Positions 57,105-64,000 of a DNA stretch of 64,000 bases are shown here, piece after piece (position 1 is the stretch's first letter; every line of letters starts with the position of its first letter). The notes beneath the pieces were generated by a model that searched no databases, was not told the DNA's origin, and worked only from the letters and a program-made list of their open reading frames with translations. The stretch is taken from contig NZ_JNWO01000005.1 in the NCBI RefSeq assembly GCF_000716435.1, forward strand, positions 310,001 to 374,000. The letters are read 5' to 3'. The position numbers were made by a program, and so were the translations under genes. This stretch comes from Streptomyces xylophagus (GTDB lineage Bacteria > Actinomycetota > Actinomycetes > Streptomycetales > Streptomycetaceae).

Positions 57105-57947
57105 ATGCAGATGAACACTCCGCCACGGAGCACGATTCGACTGACCCGCAGGGGCCGGGTCGCCCTCATCGCGACCGGGGCCGTCGTGGCCGGCACCGCC
57201 GTGGCGGTGCCGCTGCTGAGCCTGGAGAGCGAGGGGGACGCGCGCCCCACGTCACTGGTGATCCCGGAGGGCTGGCGCTCGGGCCAGATCTACGAAGCCG
57301 TGGACAAGGTCCTCGCGCTGCCGGTCGGCTCCACGAAGAAGTCGATCGCGAAAGCGCAGCTCAAGCTGCCGAACGACGCGGAGGGCAACCCCGAGGGCTA
57401 TCTCTTCCCGGCGACGTATCCGCTGAAAGAGAAGGCGACACCCGAGTCGTTGCTGTCCTTCATGGTCAGCACCGCGAACCAGAAGTTCAACGGCGCCCCG
57501 GTCGCCGCCGGCGCCCAGCGGAACGCGATGAACGTCTATCAGGCGGTCACCATCGCGAGCATCGTGCAGGCCGAGGCGGCGTCCAAGGCGGACATGGGGA
57601 AGGTGGCCCGGGTCATCTTCAACCGCCTCGAACGCGGGATGCCGCTCCAGATGGACTCGACCATCAACTACGCGCTCAACCGCGCCACGTTGAAGACCAC
57701 CACGAGCGACACGAGGCTCGACAGCCCCTACAACTCCTACCAGCGCATGGGCCTGCCGCCCACCCCCATCGACAACCCGGGCGAGGACGCGATGCACGCC
57801 GCGATCAACCCACCCCCGGGCGACTGGCTCTACTTCGTCACGGTCAAGCCCGGCGACACCCGCTTCGCGGCCACGTACGAGGAACACCAGCGTAATGTCG
57901 CCGAGTTCAACGCGGCCCAGAAGAGCAGCGTGCCGCCTACGAGGTGA
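57105..57947 (+). CDS. MltG-like endolytic transglycosylase
   Basis: 280 residues (ATG 57105; 57111 also in frame). An N-terminal membrane anchor (VALIATGAVVAGTAVAVPLLS) leads to the YceG/MltG domain: ITVP-like LVIPEGWRSGQIYEAV, EGYLFPATYPL, and the active segment ASIVQAEAASKADMGKVARVIFNRLERGMPLQMDSTINYAL (in parts). The catalytic Glu aligns with the E of VQAEA. It cuts nascent glycan strands at the membrane. A hairpin (57967-57997) follows the stop. Confidence 0.87.
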   Translation: MQMNTPPRSTIRLTRRGRVALIATGAVVAGTAVAVPLLSLESEGDARPTSLVIPEGWRSGQIYEAVDKVLALPVGSTKKSIAKAQLKLPNDAEGNPEGYLFPATYPLKEKATPESLLSFMVSTANQKFNGAPVAAGAQRNAMNVYQAVTIASIVQAEAASKADMGKVARVIFNRLERGMPLQMDSTINYALNRATLKTTTSDTRLDSPYNSYQRMGLPPTPIDNPGEDAMHAAINPPPGDWLYFVTVKPGDTRFAATYEEHQRNVAEFNAAQKSSVPPTR

Positions 57948-57966
57948 CCCGCGCGGGACACCGTAG

Positions 57967-57997
57967 GGCGGCGCTCGGCTTTCCGGCCGGCGCCGCC
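57967..57997. terminator. hairpin after the MltG-like gene
   Basis: GGCGGCGC (57967-57974) and GCGCCGCC (57990-57997) with a few more inner pairs, 20 nt after the stop. Likely terminator. Confidence 0.6.
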
Positions 57998-58130
57998 TGG
58001 TATGTCGCGGGACTGCGCGGAGTTGATCGCTGACGGTCTGTGCAGTGACCGGGGCGGCGCGGCGTCGGGCTCATGTGCGCGTTTCGGGGTGAGTGGCTTG
58101 TGTTTCGTTGGCGGGTGCGGGTTCGCTGTG

Positions 58131-58157
58131 GCTGGTCGCGCAGTTCCTCGCGCCCCT
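58131..58157 (+). repeat. dispersed Streptomyces intergenic repeat, copy 2
   Basis: GCTGGTCGCGCAGTTCCTCG followed by CGCCCCT, 26 of 27 bases identical to copy 1 (43147-43173, opposite strand). Confidence 0.7.
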
Positions 58158-58274
58158 AAGAGACTCCAGGCCGGCCGGTACTGTCCAGTTCTGCCGTGCT
58201 CGAAACAACCGCGAACGGGCGCCCTCGACGCGTTGCCTCCGCCCCGCCCGTGAAGCGACCCCGCCAGAACAACC

Positions 58275-59351
58275 TCAGACCGCGACCGGCTCCCCCGCCA
58301 ACAACCGCCGGATGTCCCGCACAGCCGCACGCCCCGCCCGGTTCGCGCCGATGGTGCTCGCGGACGGCCCGTAGCCGACGAGATGGATGCGCGGGTCGGC
58401 GACCGCCCGGGTCCCCTCGACACGGATGCCCCCACCCGGCTCGCGCAGCTTCAGCGGGGCGAGATGGTCGATCGCGGCCCGGAAGCCGGTCGCCCACAGG
58501 ATGACATCGGCGTCCACATGGCGGCCGTCGTTCCAGTCCACGCCGTCGGGTGTGATCCGGTCGAACATCGGCTGCCGGTCCAGGACCCCGTCCGCGATGG
58601 CCTGCCGGATCGCGTCGTTCAGGGGCAGCCCGGTCACGGAGACGACGCTCTTCGGCGGCAGCCCCTGTCGCACCCGTTCCTCCACCAGCGCGACGGCCGC
58701 GCGGCCCACGTCCTCGGTGAACGGACCCTCGCGGAAGACCGGCGGGCGCCGGGTCACCCAGGTCGTCGCGGCGGCGTACGGGGCGAGTTCCATCAGGTGC
58801 TGCGTGCCGGACGCGCCCCCGCCGACCACGACGACCCGCAGTCCGGCGAACTCCTCGGGCCCCGGGTACTGCGCGGTGTGCAACTGCCGCCCCCGGAACG
58901 TCTCCTGACCCGGATAGCGCGGCCAGAACGGCCGGTCCCAGGTGCCGGTCGCGTTGATCAGCGCCCGCGTCGACCACGTACCGTCCGACGTCTCGACGAG
59001 CAGCCGGCCGCCCTCGCCCTCCCGTACCGCCTTCACATCCACCGGCCGCCGCACCCGCAGGTCGAAGGCGCGCTCGTACGCGGCGAAGTACTCGGCGATC
59101 ACCTCGGCGGACGGGCGGGCCGGATCGGCGTCCGTGAGTTCCATGCCGGGCAGCGCGTGCATCCCGTGCACCTTGCCGTACGTCAACGACGGCCACCGGA
59201 ACTGCCAGGCCCCGCCCGGCGCGGGTGCGTGGTCCAGCACCACGAAGTCGCGCTCCGGCTCGAAACCGGTGCGCCGCAGGTGATAGGCGCCGGCCAGTCC
59301 CGCCTGCCCGGCGCCTATGACGACCACGTCGACCTCACGCGTGTTGTTCAC
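58275..59351 (-). CDS. flavin-containing monooxygenase-like oxidoreductase
   Basis: 358 residues from the GTG at 59351, without a clear ribosome site. Two dinucleotide folds: FAD-binding VVVIGAGQAGLAGAY (GAGQAG) and, in the middle, NADPH-binding VVVVGGGASGTQHL. The FMO-type ATG-W motif appears as NATGTWDRPFWP. It probably oxygenates a small nucleophile. It lies directly downstream of ssuD on the same strand (42 nt), possibly in the same transcript, although the sulfonate operon does not require it. Confidence 0.85.
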   Translation of the reverse strand: MNNTREVDVVVIGAGQAGLAGAYHLRRTGFEPERDFVVLDHAPAPGGAWQFRWPSLTYGKVHGMHALPGMELTDADPARPSAEVIAEYFAAYERAFDLRVRRPVDVKAVREGEGGRLLVETSDGTWSTRALINATGTWDRPFWPRYPGQETFRGRQLHTAQYPGPEEFAGLRVVVVGGGASGTQHLMELAPYAAATTWVTRRPPVFREGPFTEDVGRAAVALVEERVRQGLPPKSVVSVTGLPLNDAIRQAIADGVLDRQPMFDRITPDGVDWNDGRHVDADVILWATGFRAAIDHLAPLKLREPGGGIRVEGTRAVADPRIHLVGYGPSASTIGANRAGRAAVRDIRRLLAGEPVAV

Positions 59352-59393
59352 GTTTGTACGAACAGCGCCGTGGCCGTGGATCTTCCCGCCCGC

Positions 59394-60536
59394 TCAGCGC
59401 CCGCTGCTCACGAGCAACGGCAGGCCGACCTCCGTCCTCCCCGCGACCAGCCCGCGCGCCGCCAGCTCGGGAATCACGCCCTCGCCGAACCAGTACGCCT
59501 CCTCCAGGTGCGGATACCCGGACAGTACGAAGTGCTCGACACCCAGCGAGTGGTACTCCTCGATCAGGTCGGCGACCTCGGCATGACTGCCCACCAGTGC
59601 GGTGCCCGCGCCGCCCCGGACGAGACCGACCCCCGCCCACAGGTTCGGGTGGATCTCCAACTCCGCCCGCGAACCGCCGTGCAGCGCCAGCATCCGCTGC
59701 TGCCCCACCGACTCACTCCGCCCGAGCGCCGCCTGTGCCGCCGCGATCGTGTCCGCGTCGAGGTCGTCGAGCAGCCGGTTCGCGGTCGCCCACGCCTCGG
59801 CCGACGAGTCCCGGGAGATGGTGTGCAGCCGTACCCCGAACCGCACGTCCCGCCCCTCCCGCTCGGCGAGCCCGCGAATCCAGTCGATCTTCTCCTTCAC
59901 CTGCGCCGGCGGTTCTCCCCAGGTGAGATACACGTCCGCATGCCGGGCGGCGACCGGCCCGGCCGCCGCCGACGACCCGCCGAAGAACACCTGCGGCACC
60001 GGATCGGGCGGCAGCGCCGTCAGCCCGCCCTCGACCTGGTAGTGGACACCGTCGAAGTCGTACGGCTCTCCCCGCCACACCCCTCGTACGACCGACAGGA
60101 ACTCGTCCGTACGGGCATACCGCTGGTCGTGGTCGAGATGGTCGCCGAAGCGCCGCTGCTCGGCCGAGTCGCCACCGGTGACCACATTGAGCAACAGCCG
60201 CCCCCGCGTGAGGCGTTGATAGGTCGCCGCCATCTGCGCGGCCAGCGTCGGCGAGATGACCCCCGGCCGGAAGGCCACCAGGAACTTCAGCCGCTCGGTG
60301 TGCTGGGCGAGCGCCATGGTGGTCAGCCAGGCGTCCTCGCACCAGGTGCCGGTCGGCGTCAGCACCGCCTCGAAGCCCAACTGCTCGGCCGCCTTGGCGA
60401 TTTGGGCGAGGTACTCGATGTCCGGCGCACGCACCCCGCGAACCGCCCCCGCGCGGTTGGGCCCGTAGGCGTGCCGGTCGACGAGCGTACGGCCGTCGCC
60501 GCCCGTCGGCAGGAACCAGTGGAGACGGACGGTCAT
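59394..60536 (-). CDS. ssuD: FMNH2-dependent alkanesulfonate monooxygenase
   Basis: 380 residues of the bacterial luciferase-like (LLM) family. Segments typical of SsuD are LHWFLPTGGDGRTL, TPTGTWCEDAWLTT with the flavin-pocket residues, GRLLLNVVTGGD and the loop SGYPHLEEAYWFGEGVIP. It cleaves C-S bonds of sulfonates, releasing sulfite, with reduced FMN from a separate reductase (not seen in this window). The gene starts one base after the ssuA stop, the last ssu gene in the operon. Confidence 0.93.
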   Translation of the reverse strand: MTVRLHWFLPTGGDGRTLVDRHAYGPNRAGAVRGVRAPDIEYLAQIAKAAEQLGFEAVLTPTGTWCEDAWLTTMALAQHTERLKFLVAFRPGVISPTLAAQMAATYQRLTRGRLLLNVVTGGDSAEQRRFGDHLDHDQRYARTDEFLSVVRGVWRGEPYDFDGVHYQVEGGLTALPPDPVPQVFFGGSSAAAGPVAARHADVYLTWGEPPAQVKEKIDWIRGLAEREGRDVRFGVRLHTISRDSSAEAWATANRLLDDLDADTIAAAQAALGRSESVGQQRMLALHGGSRAELEIHPNLWAGVGLVRGGAGTALVGSHAEVADLIEEYHSLGVEHFVLSGYPHLEEAYWFGEGVIPELAARGLVAGRTEVGLPLLVSSGR

Positions 60537-60537
60537 G

Positions 60538-61563
60538 TCACTTCTCCTTGTAGACGCGCGGCGCGGTCGTCGAGGCGGGCAGGCCGCCGTTGAAGCGGGT
60601 GTCGACGAACTTGCCGAAGTCGACCTTGCGCGGAATGAGCTTCAGGGTGGTGAAGGTGTCCGCGATCTGCTGCTCGGAGGCGATCAGCGACGTGTCGACG
60701 GCGACCGCGACCCGAGAGGCGTTGGTCCGCTTCACCGAGGCCAGCGCCACCGCGTACGGCAGCCCGGTGTCCTTCGCCCAGACCTTGGCCCACGCGTCGG
60801 GGTGGTCGTAGACCCAGTCCTGTGCGCGCCGCAGCCGCTCCAGATAGTCCTTGATGGCCGCGGCCTTCTTGCTGTTCCCCAGCGCGGAGGGCGCCGCCAC
60901 CTGGAAGTTGAGCCCGTTGACCAGCCCCTGACCGGTCGTCAGGATGCGGCCCTGCTTCGCCTGGAGGACCTGCGAGGTGTACGGGTCCCACACCGTCCAC
61001 GCGTCCACCTTGCCGCTGGTGAAGGCGGCCAGCGCGTCGGCCGGCTGGAGGTACTTGACCTTGACGTCGCTCAGGGTGAGCCCGGCCGCCTTGAGGGAGG
61101 CGATCAGCTGGAAGTGCGCGGACGAACCCTGCGCCACGGCTATGGACTTGCCCTTGAGCTGCTCGGGCTTTGTCAGCTTGGAGTCCTTGGGTACGAGGAT
61201 GGCCTCGCCCTGGGAGTTGCCGTGCCAGGCCGCCACCACCGTGATCTTGGAGTTGGCGCCCGCCGCGAACACCGGCGGTGTGTTGCCGACGCCGCCGATG
61301 TCGACGGCCTTGGCGTTGACGGCCTCCAGGAGCGGCGGGCCGGAGGTGAACGTGGACCACTTGATCTTGTAGTCCAGGTTCCTGAGTTCACCGGCGGCCC
61401 GCAGCACCGCCTCCGAACCACCCTTCTGGTCACCGACGTTGAGCGTGAGCGAGCCCTTGCCGTCGGTGCCCGTCGAGGTCTCGGCGGCCGAGTTCCCGCC
61501 GCAGGCGGAGAGCAGGAGGGCGAGGGGGAGCAGCAGGGCGGCGGGGACGAGGCTTCGTCGCAT
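60538..61563 (-). CDS. ssuA: aliphatic sulfonate ABC transporter substrate-binding lipoprotein
   Basis: 341 residues. Signal peptide with lipobox LSAC, then the two-lobed binding protein of the SsuA/TauA/NitT family: VGDQKGGSEAVLRAAGEL, GGVGNTPPVFAAGAN and KGKSIAVAQGSSAHFQLIASLK in parts. It captures sulfonates for the SsuBC importer at the outer face of the membrane. It lies 75 nt after ssuB, in a gap without a recognised terminator. Confidence 0.94.
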   Translation of the reverse strand: MRRSLVPAALLLPLALLLSACGGNSAAETSTGTDGKGSLTLNVGDQKGGSEAVLRAAGELRNLDYKIKWSTFTSGPPLLEAVNAKAVDIGGVGNTPPVFAAGANSKITVVAAWHGNSQGEAILVPKDSKLTKPEQLKGKSIAVAQGSSAHFQLIASLKAAGLTLSDVKVKYLQPADALAAFTSGKVDAWTVWDPYTSQVLQAKQGRILTTGQGLVNGLNFQVAAPSALGNSKKAAAIKDYLERLRRAQDWVYDHPDAWAKVWAKDTGLPYAVALASVKRTNASRVAVAVDTSLIASEQQIADTFTTLKLIPRKVDFGKFVDTRFNGGLPASTTAPRVYKEK

Positions 61564-61638
61564 GGGGGATCCGATCTCGGTAACTGGGTTGATGCGTGGG
61601 GGAGTTCAGGTGCCTTCGGGGCTGATGCGCGGGAGAGT

Positions 61639-62406
61639 TCAGGCGGCTTCGGCGGCGGTGTCGACGCCGAGGCGTTCCAGGAGTCCGGCGCGGAGTTCGG
61701 CGAACCGGGGGTCGGTGATGTCGCGCGGCCGGTCGAGGTCGATCCGCTGCTCGTGCGCGATGACGCCGTCGTCCATCACCAGGACACGGTCGGCGAGCAG
61801 GACGGCCTCCTCGACGTCGTGGGTCACCAACAGGACGGCGCAGCCCCGCCGTTGCCACAGCTCGCCCACCAACCGCTGGGCCTTGATACGGGTGAGCGCG
61901 TCGAGCGCGCCGAACGGCTCGTCGAGCAGCAGCAGATCGGGCTCGCGCACCAGGGCACGGGCCAGCGAGGCACGCTGCGCCTCACCGCCGGACAGCGTCT
62001 TGGGCCAGGCGTCGGCATGGTCCCCGAGCCCGACCTCCGCCAACGCCCTTTCGGCTACGACGCGTTCGGGCCTGCCGGGCAGCCCGAGCAGGACGTTGCG
62101 CCACACCTTCTTCCACGGCATCAGCCGGGGCGCCTGGAACGCGACGGCCTTGCGACGCGGCACGAGGACCGTGCCCTCGATGTCCCGGTCGAGCCCGGCG
62201 AGGATACGCAGCAGCGTGGACTTCCCGCAGCCACTGCGGCCGAGCAGCGCCACGAACTCGCCCTGCTGTACGTCGAGTTGGAGCCCGTCGATGACGGCGC
62301 GGCCGTCGAAGGAGCGGGTCAGCCCCTCGACCCGTACCGCTTGCGTGGTCGTCGGCGAGGAGGTCGCCGCCTGCGGGCTCACCGGCCCGTGAACGTCGGT
62401 CGCCAT
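61639..62406 (-). CDS. ssuB: sulfonate ABC transporter ATPase
   Basis: 255 residues. Walker A GRSGCGKST, signature LSGGEAQR, Walker B LLLLDEPF, H-loop VTHDVEEA, all intact; an ATP-driven importer subunit of the SsuB/TauB type. It overlaps ssuC by 28 nt, so the two are translated together. Confidence 0.95.
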   Translation of the reverse strand: MATDVHGPVSPQAATSSPTTTQAVRVEGLTRSFDGRAVIDGLQLDVQQGEFVALLGRSGCGKSTLLRILAGLDRDIEGTVLVPRRKAVAFQAPRLMPWKKVWRNVLLGLPGRPERVVAERALAEVGLGDHADAWPKTLSGGEAQRASLARALVREPDLLLLDEPFGALDALTRIKAQRLVGELWQRRGCAVLLVTHDVEEAVLLADRVLVMDDGVIAHEQRIDLDRPRDITDPRFAELRAGLLERLGVDTAAEAA

Positions 62407-63272
62407 TGCAGCAGCAGCCTTTCGAGGGTACGGACGACGAAGTCGGCCAGCAGGCCGAGGAAGGCGTAGACGATCAGGCAGACCACGATCACGTCGGTCT
62501 GCAGGAAGTCCCGTGCCTGCACCATGAGGAAGCCGATGCCGGCGTCCGCGTTGATCTGCTCGGCGAAGACGAGCGCCAGCCAGGCGATGCCCAGGGAGTA
62601 GCGCAGCCCGGTCATCGCGTTGGGCAGCGCACCCGGCAGCACCACATGCCGTACGAGCCCCCAGCGGGACAGCCCGAGCGACTCCCCGGCCTCGATCAAC
62701 TGGCTGTCCACGCCCCGGATTCCGGCGTAGACGTTCAGGTAGAGCGGGAAGGTCACACCGAGCGTGATGATGGCGACCTTCGGGGCTTCGCCGATGCCGA
62801 ACCAGATGATGAACAGCGGGATCAGGCCCACGAAGGGCACGGTCCGCAGCATCTGCACGGGGGCGTCGACCAGGTCCTCGCCGACCCTGAACAGGCCGGA
62901 GACCAGGGCGAGTCCGGTGCCGATGACCGTACCGAGCAGCAGGCCGACGGCGACCCTCTGAAGTGACGTCGTCATGGCCGAGGTCAGTGAACCGTCGGCG
63001 ATCAGATCCCAGCCGACGTGTGCGATCCGCCCGGGCGAGGCCAGCACGTCGGAGGTCAACACGCCTGTGCTGCTGAGGAGTTGCCAGAGCGCGAGCAGTA
63101 CGAGGGGGCCGGTGGTGCGGCGCAGCCAGCGGGGGACGCGGGTGCGGCGGGAGGAGGTCGGGACGAGGGGGACGAGATCGAGGGGAGACTGCTCGTCCGT
63201 GTCGGCCTTCGAGGTGGATATAGGAGAAATATCAGCCCCGGAAGGATCGGGTGGGGCATGGCTGATGCTCAT
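62379..63272 (-). CDS. ssuC: sulfonate ABC transporter permease
   Basis: 297 residues from the ATG at 63272 (GGAG 6 nt upstream). A long hydrophilic N-terminus of about 50 residues precedes six membrane helices and the EAA-loop (EAGESLGLSRWGLVRHVVLPGALP, in parts), typical of SsuC/TauC. First structural gene after the leader peptide at 63401-63484. The frame remains open further upstream, but only with non-homologous sequence. Confidence 0.94.
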   Translation of the reverse strand: MSISHAPPDPSGADISPISTSKADTDEQSPLDLVPLVPTSSRRTRVPRWLRRTTGPLVLLALWQLLSSTGVLTSDVLASPGRIAHVGWDLIADGSLTSAMTTSLQRVAVGLLLGTVIGTGLALVSGLFRVGEDLVDAPVQMLRTVPFVGLIPLFIIWFGIGEAPKVAIITLGVTFPLYLNVYAGIRGVDSQLIEAGESLGLSRWGLVRHVVLPGALPNAMTGLRYSLGIAWLALVFAEQINADAGIGFLMVQARDFLQTDVIVVCLIVYAFLGLLADFVVRTLERLLLQWRPTFTGR

Positions 63273-63400
63273 GGGTGCTCCACGGAGTGGGGGAGAGCGG
63301 CCGGTGAGGAAGGGGATACGCCTCAACGCCGCCGCGTCACGAGGATGTGCACGGGCGCGGCGGAGTGCAGAAAAGGCAGGGGGTGAGGCGGGAAAAGGCG

Positions 63401-63484
63401 TCAGCAGCCGCGGCAACACGCGGCGGAAGCCACCCGCAGCAGGTCGATGTGACCGCGCGTGGTGAGCAGAACTGAACGCAACAT
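63401..63484 (-). CDS. cysteine-type leader peptide of the ssu operon
   Basis: 27 codons, ATG 63484 to TGA 63401. It reads MLRSVLLTTRGHIDLLRVAS and then AACCRGC. The R-G-H-I-D-L-L-R-V core followed by three Cys codons in the last five is the pattern of the actinobacterial leader peptides found upstream of sulfur-assimilation and sulfonate operons, where ribosome stalling at Cys codons adjusts downstream expression. No ribosome site precedes it, but a -10 lies exactly 7 nt before the ATG, which suits leaderless translation. Confidence 0.82.
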   Translation of the reverse strand: MLRSVLLTTRGHIDLLRVASAACCRGC

Positions 63485-63491
63485 GCGGCCG

Positions 63492-63521
63492 AAAATAGGT
63501 CAGATGGCGTGCCACGGTCAA
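63492..63521 (-). promoter_or_regulatory. promoter of the leader peptide/ssu operon
   Basis: On the minus strand -35 TTGACC (63516-63521), 18 nt, -10 TATTTT (63492-63497). The predicted start coincides with the leader peptide ATG (63484), so the transcript would be leaderless. Confidence 0.65.
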
Positions 63522-63606
63522 CGGTGTCTCGCGTACTGGACCTCTCGTGTCACGGACCGGACGATCGGGCGGACGTGGAGCCCGAAGCATGGGTCAGGAT
63601 GGAGAC

Positions 63607-64000
63607 ATGTCAGCTGCCTTCACCACCCGCGTTCTGCATGTCGCCACCGGCTCCCGGGAGAGGGTCATGGATCTGACCCGCGACTGCGAGGCCTTCCTCC
63701 GGGAGGCGGCGGCCGGCCGTGACGGCCTCCTCAACATCTTCGTCCCGCACGCCACAGCGGGCGTCGCGATCCTCGAAACGGGCGCCGGCAGCGACGACGA
63801 CCTCCTCGCCGCCCTGCACACCCTCCTCCCCGCCGACGACCGCTGGCAGCACCGCCACGGCAGCCCCGGACACGGCCGCGACCACGTCCTCCCGGCGTTC
63901 GTACCGCCGCACGCGACGTTGCCGGTGCTGGGCGGACGGCTGGAGCTGGGGACGTGGCAGTCGGTGTGTCTGGTCGACACGAATCGGGATAATTTGGAGA
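63607..64000 (+). CDS. YjbQ/UPF0047 family protein, 3' truncated by window edge
   Basis: 131 residues to the window end, against about 138 usual for the family, so nearly complete. ATG preceded by AGGA about 7 nt away. Conserved pieces: NIFVPHATAGVAILETG, RHGSPGHGRDHVLPAFVPPHATLPVLGG and LELGTWQSVCLVD, in parts. UPF0047 proteins have been called secondary thiamine-phosphate synthases from weak genetic evidence; the true function is open. Divergent from the ssu operon. Confidence 0.85.
   Translation, partial: MSAAFTTRVLHVATGSRERVMDLTRDCEAFLREAAAGRDGLLNIFVPHATAGVAILETGAGSDDDLLAALHTLLPADDRWQHRHGSPGHGRDHVLPAFVPPHATLPVLGGRLELGTWQSVCLVDTNRDNLE

Larger units (their letters stand above)
57948..58274. 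other. 327-bp intergenic region with a dispersed Streptomyces repeat
   Basis: Between the MltG-like gene and the end of the flavin monooxygenase gene. It contains the terminator hairpin (57967-57997) and copy 2 of the dispersed repeat (58131-58157). No gene is seen. Confidence 0.55.
63273..63606. other. 334-bp divergent region between ssuC and yjbQ
   Basis: Contains the leader peptide (63401-63484) and its promoter. The 128 nt from its stop to the ssuC ATG would be the attenuation region; a clear terminator/antiterminator pair could not be picked out by eye. To the right (63522-63606) lies the unresolved promoter of the next gene. Confidence 0.55.

Overview
The window reads as one continuous piece of a Streptomyces (or close actinomycete) chromosome. 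It has very high GC, strongly G/C-biased third codon positions, GTG and TTG starts, AAGGAGG-type ribosome sites next to apparently leaderless genes, and Streptomyces-typical families: a conservon (CvnA-D), DUF5709 and DUF6397 proteins, a ROK-controlled xyl locus, a type B L31 and a rifampicin monooxygenase behind a RAE-like box. No rRNA, tRNA, CRISPR array, prophage or transposase was seen. It looks like ordinary chromosome with some strain-variable islands.

Layout. 0-6.3 kb: partial hemerythrin gene, isocitrate-lyase/PEP-mutase-like enzyme, GNAT acetyltransferase, a LysR regulator divergent from an MFS exporter with a perfect palindrome between them, a decayed MFS tail and a second MFS transporter. 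6.4-9.7 kb: large secreted BNR/VPS10-type beta-propeller and a small lipoprotein. 9.7-16 kb: aldehyde dehydrogenase with its GAF-winged-helix regulator, a Tat-exported amidase, and a translationally coupled amino-acid permease/acetamidase pair. 16.2-20.3 kb: xylose catabolism (ROK repressor, xylulokinase, divergent xylose isomerase) with a perfect 11-bp inverted repeat between xylB and xylA. 20.4-28.5 kb: proline-rich membrane protein, secreted phytase-like protein, Eis-like acetyltransferase, rox-type monooxygenase, fatty-acid desaturase and small hypotheticals. 28.6-31.5 kb: PadR regulator, hydrolase, methyltransferase, MHYT sensor. 31.6-37.7 kb: conservon with an unusual cvnC-cvnD junction, plus an orphan second Roadblock protein. 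37.8-43 kb: TesB thioesterase, DUF3516 helicase, YdjM-like membrane hydrolase, L31B, DUF5709. 43.3-49.5 kb: heterodimeric ABC exporter with reciprocally degenerate ATP sites, an L,D-transpeptidase-like lipoprotein, a secreted PNGase A-like enzyme. 49.7-57.9 kb: dicarboxylate symporter, SDR/TetR pair, GlxA-type regulator, HD protein, MarR/ABC exporter pair, MltG-like protein. 58.3-64 kb: flavin monooxygenase and the sulfonate operon ssuC-ssuB-ssuA-ssuD.

The most informative non-obvious feature is a 27-codon open frame upstream of ssuC (63401-63484, minus strand). It ends in a cluster of cysteine codons and has a consensus-like promoter placed so that its transcript would be leaderless. It matches the cysteine-responsive leader peptides of actinobacterial sulfur operons and would be expected to control the whole ssu operon. 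Other good targets are the RAE-like box between rox and the desaturase, the complementary inactivation of the two ABC subunits, and the duplicated 3' end of cvnC, whose two copies differ only at third codon positions.
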